Shown here: positions 15,997 to 23,390 of the stretch, piece after piece
Numbering within the stretch: position 1 is the first letter of the stretch
Layout of the letters: each line of letters starts with the position of its first letter
From: Brevundimonas sp. UBA5866
Lineage (GTDB): Bacteria > Pseudomonadota > Alphaproteobacteria > Caulobacterales > Caulobacteraceae
Reading direction: 5' to 3'
Assembly: GCF_002432125.1 (NCBI RefSeq)
Contig: NZ_DJFS01000026.1
Coordinates: 1 to 43,565 of the forward strand
DNA: 43,565 nt
Translations under genes and position numbers: made by a program
Notes under the pieces: model-generated
What the model was told of the DNA's origin: nothing
The model's input: only the letters and a program-made list of their open reading frames with translations
Databases searched by the model: none

Positions 15997-16629
15997 TTAG
16001 CGCGGACGATAGTCGCCACGGCCCGGATTGCGGCGCTCGACCGGGCGCAGGGACGAAATGGTGTCGTTCATGCGCAGACGGTTGAGATCCGAGATATCCG
16101 ACGAGATCACCTCGCAGCGACCACGGAAATCAGCATCGGCACAGACCATCCAGTCACCGCTGTTACGCGGAATGCGGATCGAGCTGATGGCATCGTTCAT
16201 GCCCTGCGTACGCAGGTTGCTGACCGCACCGGTGAAGGTCATTTGCTGGCCACGGTAGTTGGCATCGCGATAGACGGTGATGCTGCTGCGGCCATAGCGG
16301 TCATCACGGCGGTCATCGCGGTCATAGCGGTCATTGCGTTCAAAGGTGCCGCGGTTGTTGCCGCAGACCAGCAGGCCGTTGGAGTTGGCAATGTCATAGT
16401 TGCCGCAGCGCTCGATATTCAGCGTCGAGCGACGCAGTTCACCGCGCTCGTCACGGCACTGTGCCGTGAGAATGCCTTGCGAGACACGGATGCCTTCGCA
16501 CGAGCGGACATAGCTACCGCGCGCCTGGCCCTGCGGACCACGGTTCTGCGCTTCTGCTGCGGACGGGGCCAGTGCAAGACCGCCCACCAGAACGGCCAGG
16601 CCTGAAAAGGCGCTCAGCATGGCTTTCAT
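15997..16629 (-). CDS. Secreted CVNH plus beta/gamma-crystallin protein
   Basis: This 210-residue exported protein combines two folds. A signal peptide (residues 1-27, cleavage after AEA) is followed by a CVNH (cyanovirin-N homology) domain at about 38-90, with YVRSCEGIRV, CRDERGELRRSTLNIERC and GLLVCG, a fold that binds mannose-type sugars in known members. A linker of Asp/Arg (95-114) leads to a beta/gamma-crystallin domain at 116-195. This carries two calcium double-clamp motifs, NDAISS at 145 and NDTISS at 188, the classic N/D-N/D-x-x-S/T-S pattern. The C-terminal tail is Arg-rich. A calcium-dependent surface or matrix lectin is a reasonable inference. The start has AAGGAA five bases upstream. 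Confidence 0.85.
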   Translation of the reverse strand: MKAMLSAFSGLAVLVGGLALAPSAAEAQNRGPQGQARGSYVRSCEGIRVSQGILTAQCRDERGELRRSTLNIERCGNYDIANSNGLLVCGNNRGTFERNDRYDRDDRRDDRYGRSSITVYRDANYRGQQMTFTGAVSNLRTQGMNDAISSIRIPRNSGDWMVCADADFRGRCEVISSDISDLNRLRMNDTISSLRPVERRNPGRGDYRPR

Positions 16630-16765
16630 GACGTTTCCTTCTTGGTTCTCAGCGCGCCTGTTGCGCTGTTGGTGATGTATTGCACCGTTCTTTGTGAATG
16701 GAAGCTGTACGTCACAGGCAGACGACGTTTTCTTTTCAACGAAATGAGCCTATAGTCGGTTCATC

Positions 16766-16818
16766 GCGCCCGGCCGAAAAGGTCGGGCGCCGTCGTATCC
16801 AACGCCCGGTTTCCGGGC
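16766..16818 (+). promoter_or_regulatory. Two tandem hairpins in the trcR leader
   Basis: The first stem pairs GCGCCCGGCC at 16766 with GGTCGGGCGC at 16790, ten pairs with one G-U and a GAAAA loop. The second pairs GCCCGG and CCGGGC at 16804-16818 with a TTT loop. Both lie just ahead of the DUF1013 gene start. No T run follows, so they are not a simple terminator. Confidence 0.5.
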
Positions 16819-16841
16819 CTGAACCACCGGGATAAATGCCC

Positions 16842-17507
16842 ATGACCGAGATCCTGATGCCCAAGGCCACTGCGGTCTGGCTGGTGGAAAACACCTCGCT
16901 GACGTTCGAGCAGATCGCCGATTTCTGCGGCCTGCACCCGCTGGAAGTGCGCGGCATCGCCGATGGCGACGTGGCCCGCGACATCCGCGGTGCCGACCCG
17001 ATCGTCAACGGCCAGCTGACCCGCGAAGAACTGGAAAAGGCGCAGGCCGACACCAACTACCGCATGAAGGCTGTTGTTTCGCGCCACGCCGAGCTGCTGA
17101 AGCCGGCCAAGAAAGCTCCGAAATACACCCCGGTCTCGCGCCGTCAGGACCGTCCGGACGCCATCATGTGGTTTGTGCGCAACCACCCCGAAGTGGCCGA
17201 CGCCCAAATCGCCAAACTGCTGGGCACCACCAAGGCCACCATCGAATCGGTGCGCAACCGTACCCACTGGAACTCGCCCAACATCACCCCGCGTGATCCG
17301 GTGACCCTGGGTCTGGTCGGCCAGCTGCAGCTGGACGAAGTCATCCGCAAGGCCGCCGACAAGAAGGCCAAGGAAGACGCCCAGAACGGTGTGCTCCAGC
17401 CAGTCGTGACCGAAGAAGAAGCTCCGGTCGAAATCGAAGAAGAAGAAACCGATCGTTTCGCTGCGGGCGAACCGACGGCGGAATCGGTATTCGGCTCGCG
17501 CGACTGA
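16842..17507 (+). CDS. trcR: Cell cycle transcriptional regulator TrcR (DUF1013)
   Basis: This 221-residue protein belongs to DUF1013, whose Caulobacter member is annotated as the cell-cycle transcriptional regulator TrcR. It has a conserved N-terminal helical block (MPKATAVWLVENTSLTFEQI, then FCGLHPLEVRGIADG) that resembles a helix-turn-helix, and a second putative DNA-binding block (DAQIAKLLGTTKATIESVRN then RTHWNS). The C-terminus is acidic and low in complexity (EEAPVEIEEEE). An ATG at 16836 is also possible two codons upstream; the 16842 start agrees with the usual MxxxLMPKATAVWLV beginning. The 5' leader contains two strong hairpins. A bidirectional terminator follows. Confidence 0.88.
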   Translation: MTEILMPKATAVWLVENTSLTFEQIADFCGLHPLEVRGIADGDVARDIRGADPIVNGQLTREELEKAQADTNYRMKAVVSRHAELLKPAKKAPKYTPVSRRQDRPDAIMWFVRNHPEVADAQIAKLLGTTKATIESVRNRTHWNSPNITPRDPVTLGLVGQLQLDEVIRKAADKKAKEDAQNGVLQPVVTEEEAPVEIEEEETDRFAAGEPTAESVFGSRD

Positions 17508-17524
17508 TCTTCGCGCCGATCAAG

Positions 17525-17560
17525 AAAAAGGGCCCCGAAGCATTGCTCCGGGGCCTTTTT
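17525..17560. terminator. Bidirectional terminator after trcR
   Basis: GGCCCCG-AGC pairs with GCT-CGGGGCC around an ATT loop, with one mismatch. TTTTT follows on the plus strand and AAAAA precedes it, so it can also serve the converging YdcH gene. Confidence 0.85.
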
Positions 17561-17575
17561 ATTATCCAGTCTGCA

Positions 17576-17749
17576 TCAGTGCGGTGGGCCCTGAAGCGAA
17601 CTGATCTCTTCCTTAAGCCTCAGCTTTTGCTGTTTGAGTTCCCGCAATCGTGTGGCATCGGCGGCCGGCCGTCGGATTTCCTGCTGGATGACTTCATCCA
17701 GATTCCGGTGCCGGTTGCCCAACTCGCGAATACGCGCCTCAATGGTCAT
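17576..17749 (-). CDS. YdcH family (DUF465) small protein, copy 1
   Basis: This protein of about 57 residues has the DUF465 pattern: MTIEARIRELGNRHRNLDEV, then LRELKQQKLRLKEEI, an antiparallel pair of coiled-coil helices. The ATG at 17749 has AGG eight bases upstream; an ATG at 17764 in frame would add five residues (MEAQA). Function is not known for the family. A second copy lies at 18994 on the opposite strand, flanking ubiX and the TIGR02444 gene. Confidence 0.8.
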   Translation of the reverse strand: MTIEARIRELGNRHRNLDEVIQQEIRRPAADATRLRELKQQKLRLKEEISSLQGPPH

Positions 17750-17886
17750 GGCTTGCGCCTCCATAGCTAAGGGACCAGTACAGTGAACGCAGGGATTTCG
17801 AAGTTTGGGAGTCACATTCCGGTGAACTCTGTCGCTTCCGTCCTTGCCTCACAGCCGGTACCGTCGAGTCCGAAAGGGTCAATCTT

Positions 17887-18492
17887 ATGAACTCTACCGT
17901 TACGCCCACCACGCCCCGTCGCCTGATCGTCGGGATTTCCGGTGCATCGGGCGTGGTTTACGGCGTGCGGGCTCTGGATGCCCTGCGTGATCTGGGCATT
18001 GAAAGCCATCTGGTCATCTCCCGCGCTGCCATACTGACCCTTTCACAGGAAACTGATCTGGCGCTGGATGATGTGACCGCCAGGGCCAGTGTCGTGCACC
18101 GCGTAAACGATGTGGGTGCCACCATTGCCTCCGGATCGTTCCGGACAATGGGCATGCTGATCGCGCCGTGTTCGGTACGCACAATGGGCGAGATAGCCAC
18201 GGGCGTGACCTCGTCCCTTCTGACCCGTGCCGCCGATGTGGTGCTGAAAGAACGCCGCCCGCTGGTGCTGATGGTGCGCGAAACGCCGCTGCACCTTGGC
18301 CATCTGCGCACCATGACCAGTCTGGCCGAGATGGGGGCAATCATCGCCCCGCCCCTGCCGGCCCACTACACACGCCCGCAGTCGGTCGAGGAAATCGTTG
18401 ACCAGTCTGTCGGTCGCGCACTGGACCTGTTCGGTCTGGAATGGTCCCCCGTCAAACGCTGGGGTGGACTGAAGGGAACGGCATCAGAATGA
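17887..18492 (+). CDS. ubiX: Flavin prenyltransferase UbiX
   Basis: This 201-residue enzyme attaches a dimethylallyl group to FMN to make the prenylated flavin needed by UbiD-type decarboxylases, including the one in ubiquinone synthesis. Visible blocks are GISGASGVVYG for FMN binding, IASGSFRTMGM, APCSVRTMGEIATG, and VRETPLHLGHL with the conserved Arg and Glu. AAGGG lies eight bases before the ATG. No ubiD is in the window. Its stop overlaps the start of the TIGR02444 gene by four bases, so the two are coupled. Confidence 0.95.
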   Translation: MNSTVTPTTPRRLIVGISGASGVVYGVRALDALRDLGIESHLVISRAAILTLSQETDLALDDVTARASVVHRVNDVGATIASGSFRTMGMLIAPCSVRTMGEIATGVTSSLLTRAADVVLKERRPLVLMVRETPLHLGHLRTMTSLAEMGAIIAPPLPAHYTRPQSVEEIVDQSVGRALDLFGLEWSPVKRWGGLKGTASE

Positions 18493-18953
18493 GTCTGTGG
18501 GACTGGGCGGTCAAAGCCTATGGCCGCGAGGGTGTATCCGAAGCCTGCATCCAGCTTCAGGACTATTTCGATCAAAACGTCTGCCTGCTGTTGTGGGCAG
18601 GGTGGTGCGCCGAAACCGGACGCCGCCCCGATGAGGAGGAGGTCGAGGCGGCCTGCGATATCGCCCGGGCGTGGCAGGACACCACGATCGCACCGCTGCG
18701 TTCGGTTCGCCGCACACTGAAAAAACCTGTCCCCGATCTGGATGCCGCCGCACGCGAGGCTGTGCGCAACAGGGTGAAGGCAGTGGAGCTGGAGGCCGAG
18801 AAATATCTCCTGGCCCAGCTGGAGGCGCTCATACCGGTGCCCAACGGCGCGGCACGGCCCGTATTGGATGCAATGGTGCAGTGCGCGCGCCAGTGGGACA
18901 AAACTGTCCCCCGCCCCGCCCTGACCACACTGGCCCAGCGCCTTTCCGCCTAG
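18489..18953 (+). CDS. TIGR02444 family protein (DUF2390)
   Basis: This 154-residue protein shows the TIGR02444 signature: SLWDWAVKAYGREGVSEACI, LQDYFDQNVCLLLWAGW, and the IAPLRSVRRTLK block. The family is widespread in proteobacteria and has no assigned function. It looks all-helical and soluble. The ATGA overlap with ubiX makes the start certain and indicates co-translation. Whether it supports prenyl-flavin or ubiquinone synthesis is a guess from context. Confidence 0.88.
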   Translation: MSLWDWAVKAYGREGVSEACIQLQDYFDQNVCLLLWAGWCAETGRRPDEEEVEAACDIARAWQDTTIAPLRSVRRTLKKPVPDLDAAAREAVRNRVKAVELEAEKYLLAQLEALIPVPNGAARPVLDAMVQCARQWDKTVPRPALTTLAQRLSA

Positions 18954-18993
18954 GCTTACCTCGGTTATAAGCCCGCACCCGCGGGGGACACAG

Positions 18994-19218
18994 ATGAACG
19001 ATCACGATCCGATCCTGACCGAAGAAGAGAAGGCCCTTCACAAGAAGCTGGCCCTTCTGGAACAGGAACATGCCGATCTGGACGCCTCGATCGAGGCGCT
19101 GGTACTGATGCCTTCACCGGATCAGCTGATGATCGCTCGCCTGAAGCGCAAGAAGCTGGTGCTCAAGGAAGAGATCGTCAAAATCCGCGATCAGATCCTG
19201 CCCGATATCATCGCCTGA
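18994..19218 (+). CDS. YdcH family (DUF465) small protein, copy 2
   Basis: This 74-residue protein has an acidic N-terminus (MNDHDPILTEEEKALHKKL) and a DUF465 hairpin (LEQEHADLDASIEAL then IARLKRKKLVLKEEI). GCGGGGGA lies upstream of the ATG at a workable spacing. It follows the TIGR02444 gene after 40 bases and is probably co-transcribed with ubiX. It ends seven bases before the converging Lrp gene. Function unknown. Confidence 0.82.
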   Translation: MNDHDPILTEEEKALHKKLALLEQEHADLDASIEALVLMPSPDQLMIARLKRKKLVLKEEIVKIRDQILPDIIA

Positions 19219-19224
19219 TAGGGC

Positions 19225-19698
19225 TTACAGCGGCAGGACGGATGTGTCCTTGACCTCTTCCATCACCGCATAGGTGCGGGTTTCACGCACACCGGGCATG
19301 ACCACCAGAGTGTCGGCCAAGAATGCGCGATAGGCCGCCATGTCCTTCATCCGCACCTTGACCAGATAGTCAAAGCCGCCGGCCACCATATGGCACTCCA
19401 GCACTTCGGGCGAGCGACGGATGCGGGCCGCGAACTGATCGAAAATGTCCGAGGTGGTGCGATCCAGCAGAACCTCGATGAAGATCAGCAATTCGCGCTC
19501 GGCATATTTCGGATCGATCAGGGCCGTATAGCCCAGAATCACGCCCTTCTCGCGCAGGCGGCGAACACGCTCGAAGCACGACGATGCCGACATATTGCAG
19601 GCGGCCGCCAAGTCCTGATTGGTGATGCGCCCGTCCTGCTGCAAGACACGCAGGATGCGGCGGTCGGCATCATCCAGCTTATATTCGGCTGCACTCAT
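19225..19698 (-). CDS. Lrp/AsnC family transcriptional regulator
   Basis: This 157-residue regulator has an N-terminal winged helix-turn-helix (DADRRILRVLQQDGRITNQD through SASSCFERVRRLREKGVI) and a C-terminal RAM/AsnC effector domain (about 70-150) with the GGFDYLVKVR and MPGVRETRTYAVMEEVK blocks. Members bind amino acids and form octamers on DNA. The ligand and targets are not visible, and no amino-acid transport or catabolism gene is adjacent. A GGGGAC site precedes the ATG. Confidence 0.93.
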   Translation of the reverse strand: MSAAEYKLDDADRRILRVLQQDGRITNQDLAAACNMSASSCFERVRRLREKGVILGYTALIDPKYAERELLIFIEVLLDRTTSDIFDQFAARIRRSPEVLECHMVAGGFDYLVKVRMKDMAAYRAFLADTLVVMPGVRETRTYAVMEEVKDTSVLPL

Positions 19699-19767
19699 AT
19701 CAGGTCCCCGGCACTGCTGTTTCCGACTTAGAGCCAGAGCAGCCGGCTGACAACTGCGACCTGAAGG

Positions 19768-20352
19768 TCAGTTTTTAGCGGTGCCTGCCCCCTTGCGCAG
19801 CCACATGGCGGCATCGGCCTCGGCCACCCACGTCTCGGGATCGGCCTGCTCGCCCAGCGTCCGCACCCCGATGGAGCCGGACAGGCTGTAGCTCTGCCCC
19901 TGCCAGTTGAACGGCGTGGTCCGCAGGCTATGCATCAACTCGTCGGCCTTATGGCGCGCGGCCTCCTCATCGGCATTCATCATGACGATGCAGAACTCGT
20001 CACCGCCCATGCGGCCCACGGTATCCGACTCGCGCATTTCATGGAGCAGGAGATTTGCCACGGTGATCAGTGCCGCATCCCCCGCCGGATGGCCGCTTCT
20101 GTCATTGATCTGTTTGAAGTCATCCAGATCCAGATACAGCAAGGTGGCGTCCTGCCCGTGCCGGCGGCAATAAGCCATGATCCGTGTGAGATTATCCAGG
20201 AAGCCGCGCCGGTTTAATGTCGGGGTCAGAACATCATGGTCCGCCAGTGCCTCGGCCCTTTCGGCCCGTGCCCGCAATATCTCGACTTCATTACACAACT
20301 GTTCGATCTGAGCCAGCAAGGCTGAGCGATCTCCTGCCAACAGTTCCACCAA
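19768..20352 (-). CDS. Small diguanylate cyclase with inhibition site
   Basis: This 194-residue protein is a GGDEF domain preceded by only about 35 residues of coiled coil (LLAQIEQLCNEVEILRARAE). It should make cyclic di-GMP from two GTP. The active-site GGDEF is intact at 116-120. The product-inhibition I-site RESD lies at 107-110, five residues before it, as in PleD-type enzymes. No sensor or receiver domain is attached, so control would come through dimerisation of the coiled coil or a partner protein. The start is taken as the TTG at 20352, eight bases after GGAG; GTG at 20349 is an alternative. It is divergent from purE. Confidence 0.9.
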   Translation of the reverse strand: MVELLAGDRSALLAQIEQLCNEVEILRARAERAEALADHDVLTPTLNRRGFLDNLTRIMAYCRRHGQDATLLYLDLDDFKQINDRSGHPAGDAALITVANLLLHEMRESDTVGRMGGDEFCIVMMNADEEAARHKADELMHSLRTTPFNWQGQSYSLSGSIGVRTLGEQADPETWVAEADAAMWLRKGAGTAKN

Positions 20353-20424
20353 AATCGAGGCTCCGGCCTTTGAAAACCTATCGGATGGGTACGCGTTTTA
20401 ACCATACAAGATTAACGGTCTTGG

Positions 20425-20451
20425 TTGCGGTGGCAACGGACCTGCTATAAG
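20425..20451 (+). promoter_or_regulatory. Candidate housekeeping promoter of purEK
   Basis: TTGCGG and GCTATAAG are separated by 13 bases, resembling the Caulobacter sigma-73 pattern TTGaCgS-N10-14-GCTANAWC. The expected start of transcription lies about 25 bases before the purE ATG. This is a motif match only. Confidence 0.4.
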
Positions 20452-20482
20452 CGGCCACTTTCTGCATGGGGAGCTTTATTGC

Positions 20483-20974
20483 ATGACCGCCTCCACCCCG
20501 CCCGTCGCCATCATCATGGGCAGCCGCTCGGACTGGCCGACGATGAAACTGGCCGCCGACAAGCTGGATCAGCTGGGTGTCGCATGGGAGGCCAAGGTCG
20601 TCAGCGCCCACCGCACGCCCCAGCGCCTCTATGACTTTGCCACGACGGCAAAAACCAAGGGCTTCAAGGTCATCATCGCCGGTGCCGGTGGTGCAGCCCA
20701 CCTGCCGGGCATGGCCGCGTCGATGACCGATCTGCCGGTATTGGGCGTTCCTGTGAAATCCAAGGCCCTGAAGGGTCTCGATTCCCTGCTTTCCATCGTT
20801 CAGATGCCCGGCGGCGTTCCGGTCGCCACCCTCGCCATCGGTGAGGCCGGTGCCACCAACGCCGGTATTCTGGCCGCACAGATATTGGCGCTGTCGGACG
20901 AAGCCTTGGCGATGCGCCTTGCCGCCTTCCGCGCCGCCCAGACCGAATCCGTACTCGAAACCGTCGAGGACTAA
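20483..20974 (+). CDS. purE: N5-carboxyaminoimidazole ribonucleotide mutase
   Basis: This 163-residue enzyme converts N5-CAIR to CAIR in purine synthesis, the step after PurK. Class I PurE motifs are visible: IMGSRSDWPTM, VSAHRTPQRLYDFA with the active His, and IAGAGGAAHLPGM, then LGVPV and SIVQMPGGVPV. Length is standard. GGGGAGC precedes the ATG. purK follows after seven bases in one operon. Confidence 0.97.
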   Translation: MTASTPPVAIIMGSRSDWPTMKLAADKLDQLGVAWEAKVVSAHRTPQRLYDFATTAKTKGFKVIIAGAGGAAHLPGMAASMTDLPVLGVPVKSKALKGLDSLLSIVQMPGGVPVATLAIGEAGATNAGILAAQILALSDEALAMRLAAFRAAQTESVLETVED

Positions 20975-20981
20975 GCCTTAG

Positions 20982-22067
20982 ATGACCGCCCCGATTGCTG
21001 CCCTGCCCCCCGGTTCCACCATTGGCATCCTTGGCGGCGGCCAATTGGGGCGCATGCTGGCCGAGGCGGCATCGACGCTGGGCTTCGATGTCGCGATTCT
21101 GGAACCGCAGGCCGACTGCCCCGCCTCGCGCGTGGCCGCGCACCACATTCAAGCCGCCTACGATGACGTCGACGGCCTGAAGAAGCTGGCCAAGATCAGC
21201 GACGTGGTCACCACCGAGTTCGAGAACGTCCCCGCCTCGGTCGTCGCGGTGCTGGAGGCCGAGGGCGTGCGCGTGGCCCCCAATGGCCGCGCACTGGCCA
21301 CGGCGCAGGACCGCGTGGACGAGAAGACCTTCCTGAACAGCGTGGGTGCCACGACGGTCGATTTCGCCAAGGTCGATGACCTGAACGACCTGACCGCCGC
21401 GATTGAAAAACTGGGCCTGCCCGCCCTGCTGAAGACCCGTCGCGAAGGCTATGACGGCAAGGGTCAGGTCTGGATCAAGGACGCCGCAGACGCCGAATCC
21501 GCTTTGGCCGCCATCGGCCACAAGCCCGCGATTCTGGAAGCGCGCGCCGCCTTCACGCAGGAACTGTCGGTGATCGCCGCGCGCGGCGTGGACGGTACGG
21601 TCGCCGTCTATCCGCTGGGCCGGAACACCCACGAAAACGGCATCCTGCGCACCACCATCGCGCCTGTGGAAGTGGACGATGCAACCCAGGCCCGCGCCGT
21701 CGAGATCGCCACGGCGATTCTGAACGGACTGGAATATGTGGGCGTGATCGGGGTCGAGCTGTTCGATCTGGGCGGTTCGCTGCTGGTCAACGAGATCGCC
21801 CCGCGCGTCCACAATACCGGCCACTGGACGCAGGACGGATGTGCCTGTGACCAGTTCGAACAACAGATCCGCGCCGTCGCCGGATGGCCCCTCGGCTCGA
21901 CCGAGGCCCATGCCCGTATCGAGATGACCAATCTGCTGGGCCATGAGATCGACGGCTGGCACGCTATGGCGTCCGATCCCGACACCCACCTGCATTTCTA
22001 TGGCAAGCGCGAGGCCCGCGCAGGCCGCAAGATGGCCCACATCAACAAGGTTCTGACGCGCCTCTGA
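20982..22067 (+). CDS. purK: N5-carboxyaminoimidazole ribonucleotide synthase
   Basis: This 361-residue ATP-grasp enzyme makes N5-CAIR from AIR, bicarbonate and ATP. The glycine-rich N-terminus (GILGGGQLGRML), the LKTRREGYDGKGQ ATP-binding block, and the NEIAPRVHNTGHWTQDGC metal/active-site block are intact. It lies seven bases after purE, so the two consecutive pathway steps are in one operon. A bidirectional hairpin follows the stop. Confidence 0.97.
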   Translation: MTAPIAALPPGSTIGILGGGQLGRMLAEAASTLGFDVAILEPQADCPASRVAAHHIQAAYDDVDGLKKLAKISDVVTTEFENVPASVVAVLEAEGVRVAPNGRALATAQDRVDEKTFLNSVGATTVDFAKVDDLNDLTAAIEKLGLPALLKTRREGYDGKGQVWIKDAADAESALAAIGHKPAILEARAAFTQELSVIAARGVDGTVAVYPLGRNTHENGILRTTIAPVEVDDATQARAVEIATAILNGLEYVGVIGVELFDLGGSLLVNEIAPRVHNTGHWTQDGCACDQFEQQIRAVAGWPLGSTEAHARIEMTNLLGHEIDGWHAMASDPDTHLHFYGKREARAGRKMAHINKVLTRL

Positions 22068-22071
22068 CCAC

Positions 22072-22101
22072 AAAAAAGGCCGCCCCATCGGGCGGCCTTT
22101 T
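22072..22101. terminator. Bidirectional terminator between purK and COQ9 gene
   Basis: GGCCGCCC and GGGCGGCC form an eight-pair stem with a CATC loop, TTTT on the right and AAAAAA on the left, so it serves both converging genes. Confidence 0.85.
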
Positions 22102-22104
22102 CAT

Positions 22105-22806
22105 TCAGGCGACCTTGTCGCCGTATCGCAGGCGACCGAGGAAGTCGGTGATCTTGCGCATCGGCGCGTCGAAATCCTTTCCGGCCTTCCACTTTTCGAA
22201 CTGCATCACATTCTCGATGCGGCGGGCGCAGAAGCTGTCGGCGGCCTCCCTGCCCTCGAACAGGCGGATGGTCAGGGCCGGGGCCAGAATCCCGCTCAGA
22301 ATCGTCCGCTTCGAATAGTGGTTCTGGTCGGTCGAGGTATCCCCAGCCCAGCGCCACAGCTTATCGGCGGTATCCCACGTCAGGCTGATTCCCAGATCGG
22401 CGTTAAACGGAAGCGCGAGAAAACCCGCGCATTTTTTCGATGCCGCCGCATCCGCTGCCGCAGCTTCGAGACGGGCAGACAGCGCCGCCGCGATTCGTTC
22501 CCGAATCTTGAGGGTCGCAGCAGGTGTCGCTTCCAGCGTTTTCAGGGCCACCGCGTCGTGGCGACGAGACAGCAGGGCAGCCAGATCACGCGCACCGTGC
22601 GGGAACAGAAGCTCTTGATCTCCAAGGGAAAGTCCCTCTGCCTCACAGGCCGCACGCACCAATCGGGCGTTCCAGCCCAATCGTTCTGCACGCGTAATGG
22701 CGGCATCCAGAACGGCCTGTTCGGTGCGAATAGCCCAGTCATCAGGGATCTTGGCCGCCTGTTCGGCACCGTTCGGGGTCCGTGTGGTGTGCGAAGTATC
22801 CGTCAT
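22105..22806 (-). CDS. COQ9 family protein
   Basis: This 233-residue protein is the bacterial COQ9 type, known as the rpsU-divergently transcribed protein, and here rpsU is indeed divergent. Mitochondrial COQ9 binds ubiquinone precursors and supports the COQ7 hydroxylase. The N-terminal part is TetR-like helical (VLDAAITRAERLGWNARLVR). The C-terminal core has the COQ9 signature around WDTADKLWRWAGDTSTDQNH and YSKRTILSGI. The ribosome binding site GAGGG abuts the ATG, so the start is slightly uncertain. UbiX for the same pathway lies 4 kb away. Confidence 0.92.
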   Translation of the reverse strand: MTDTSHTTRTPNGAEQAAKIPDDWAIRTEQAVLDAAITRAERLGWNARLVRAACEAEGLSLGDQELLFPHGARDLAALLSRRHDAVALKTLEATPAATLKIRERIAAALSARLEAAAADAAASKKCAGFLALPFNADLGISLTWDTADKLWRWAGDTSTDQNHYSKRTILSGILAPALTIRLFEGREAADSFCARRIENVMQFEKWKAGKDFDAPMRKITDFLGRLRYGDKVA

Positions 22807-22999
22807 CCCTCTACAATACCCGCATAATGATTGGGTTTCGACCCATCACGATTGATGCCGTCTGTCTGGACAGAGGCCGAAAGATCATGTATCCCGCCGC
22901 CTTCATCCAAAGGGGTCTGTCTCTTTGGACCAGATTTTTGTTTTGTCTGCCCGTCTTCCCTTCATCAGGACGCGGCGGGCGGCCAAAGGAGAGAGAACC

Positions 23000-23233
23000 C
23001 TGGTTCAGATTTTCGTCCGCGACAACAATGTCGATCAGGCCCTGAAGGCCCTGAAAAAGAAAATGCAACGTGAAGGCAGCTTCCGCGAAATGAAGCGCCA
23101 CGTGCACTTTGAAAAGCCGTCGGAAAAGCGCGCCCGTCAAAAGGCCGAAGCTGTCCGTCGCGCTCGTAAGCTGGCCCGCAAGCGTGCACAACGCGAAGGC
23201 CTGCTGCCGGCACCGAAGGGTCGCGGCCGCTAA
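23000..23233 (+). CDS. rpsU: 30S ribosomal protein S21, apparent CTG start
   Basis: This 77-residue S21 matches the alphaproteobacterial form, VQIFVRDNNVDQALKALKKK with a long basic C-terminal helix (KARR and RKLARKRAQREG). The family begins right before VQIFVRDN. At that point the DNA has CTG, and AAGGAG lies exactly eight bases upstream. The only upstream in-frame ATG, at 22925, would add 25 residues and skip this site, so a CTG start is the best reading. If confirmed it is a rare start codon in a ribosomal protein gene. It is divergent from the COQ9 gene across 193 bases that contain no other gene. Confidence 0.9.
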   Translation: MVQIFVRDNNVDQALKALKKKMQREGSFREMKRHVHFEKPSEKRARQKAEAVRRARKLARKRAQREGLLPAPKGRGR

Positions 23234-23264
23234 TACAGCGACGCCCTTTCAACAAGGCTTCCTG

Positions 23265-23302
23265 AAAACCCGCCCCGCGATTGCGCAGGGCGGGTTTTCT
23301 TT
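23265..23302 (+). terminator. Hairpin terminator of rpsU
   Basis: AACCCGCCC pairs with GGGCGGGTT across a loop of about 12 bases that can itself pair partly, followed by TTCTTTT. Confidence 0.75.
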
Positions 23303-23332
23303 TACCCGTATTCCAGATGGGCGGCAGGCATG

Positions 23333-23359
23333 AAAAAGGCGGGCCGGAAGCCCGCCTTT
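23333..23359 (-). terminator. Hairpin terminator of the ABC exporter operon
   Basis: GGCGGGC and GCCCGCC form a seven-pair stem with a five-base loop; an AAAAA run on its left gives TTTTT on the minus strand. Confidence 0.75.
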
Positions 23360-23390
23360 CTGCCGTTTTGGACCAAAGTCCAGTAGCGGC

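Noticed and set aside
20398..20417. TTAA repeats upstream of purE as a CtrA box
   Set aside because: The two TTAA elements are 10 bases apart, not the 7 of the TTAA-N7-TTAA consensus.
20673..22088. 471-codon minus-strand open frame opposite purE and purK
   Set aside because: It spans two well-supported purine genes on the other strand and shows no domain, signal or start site.
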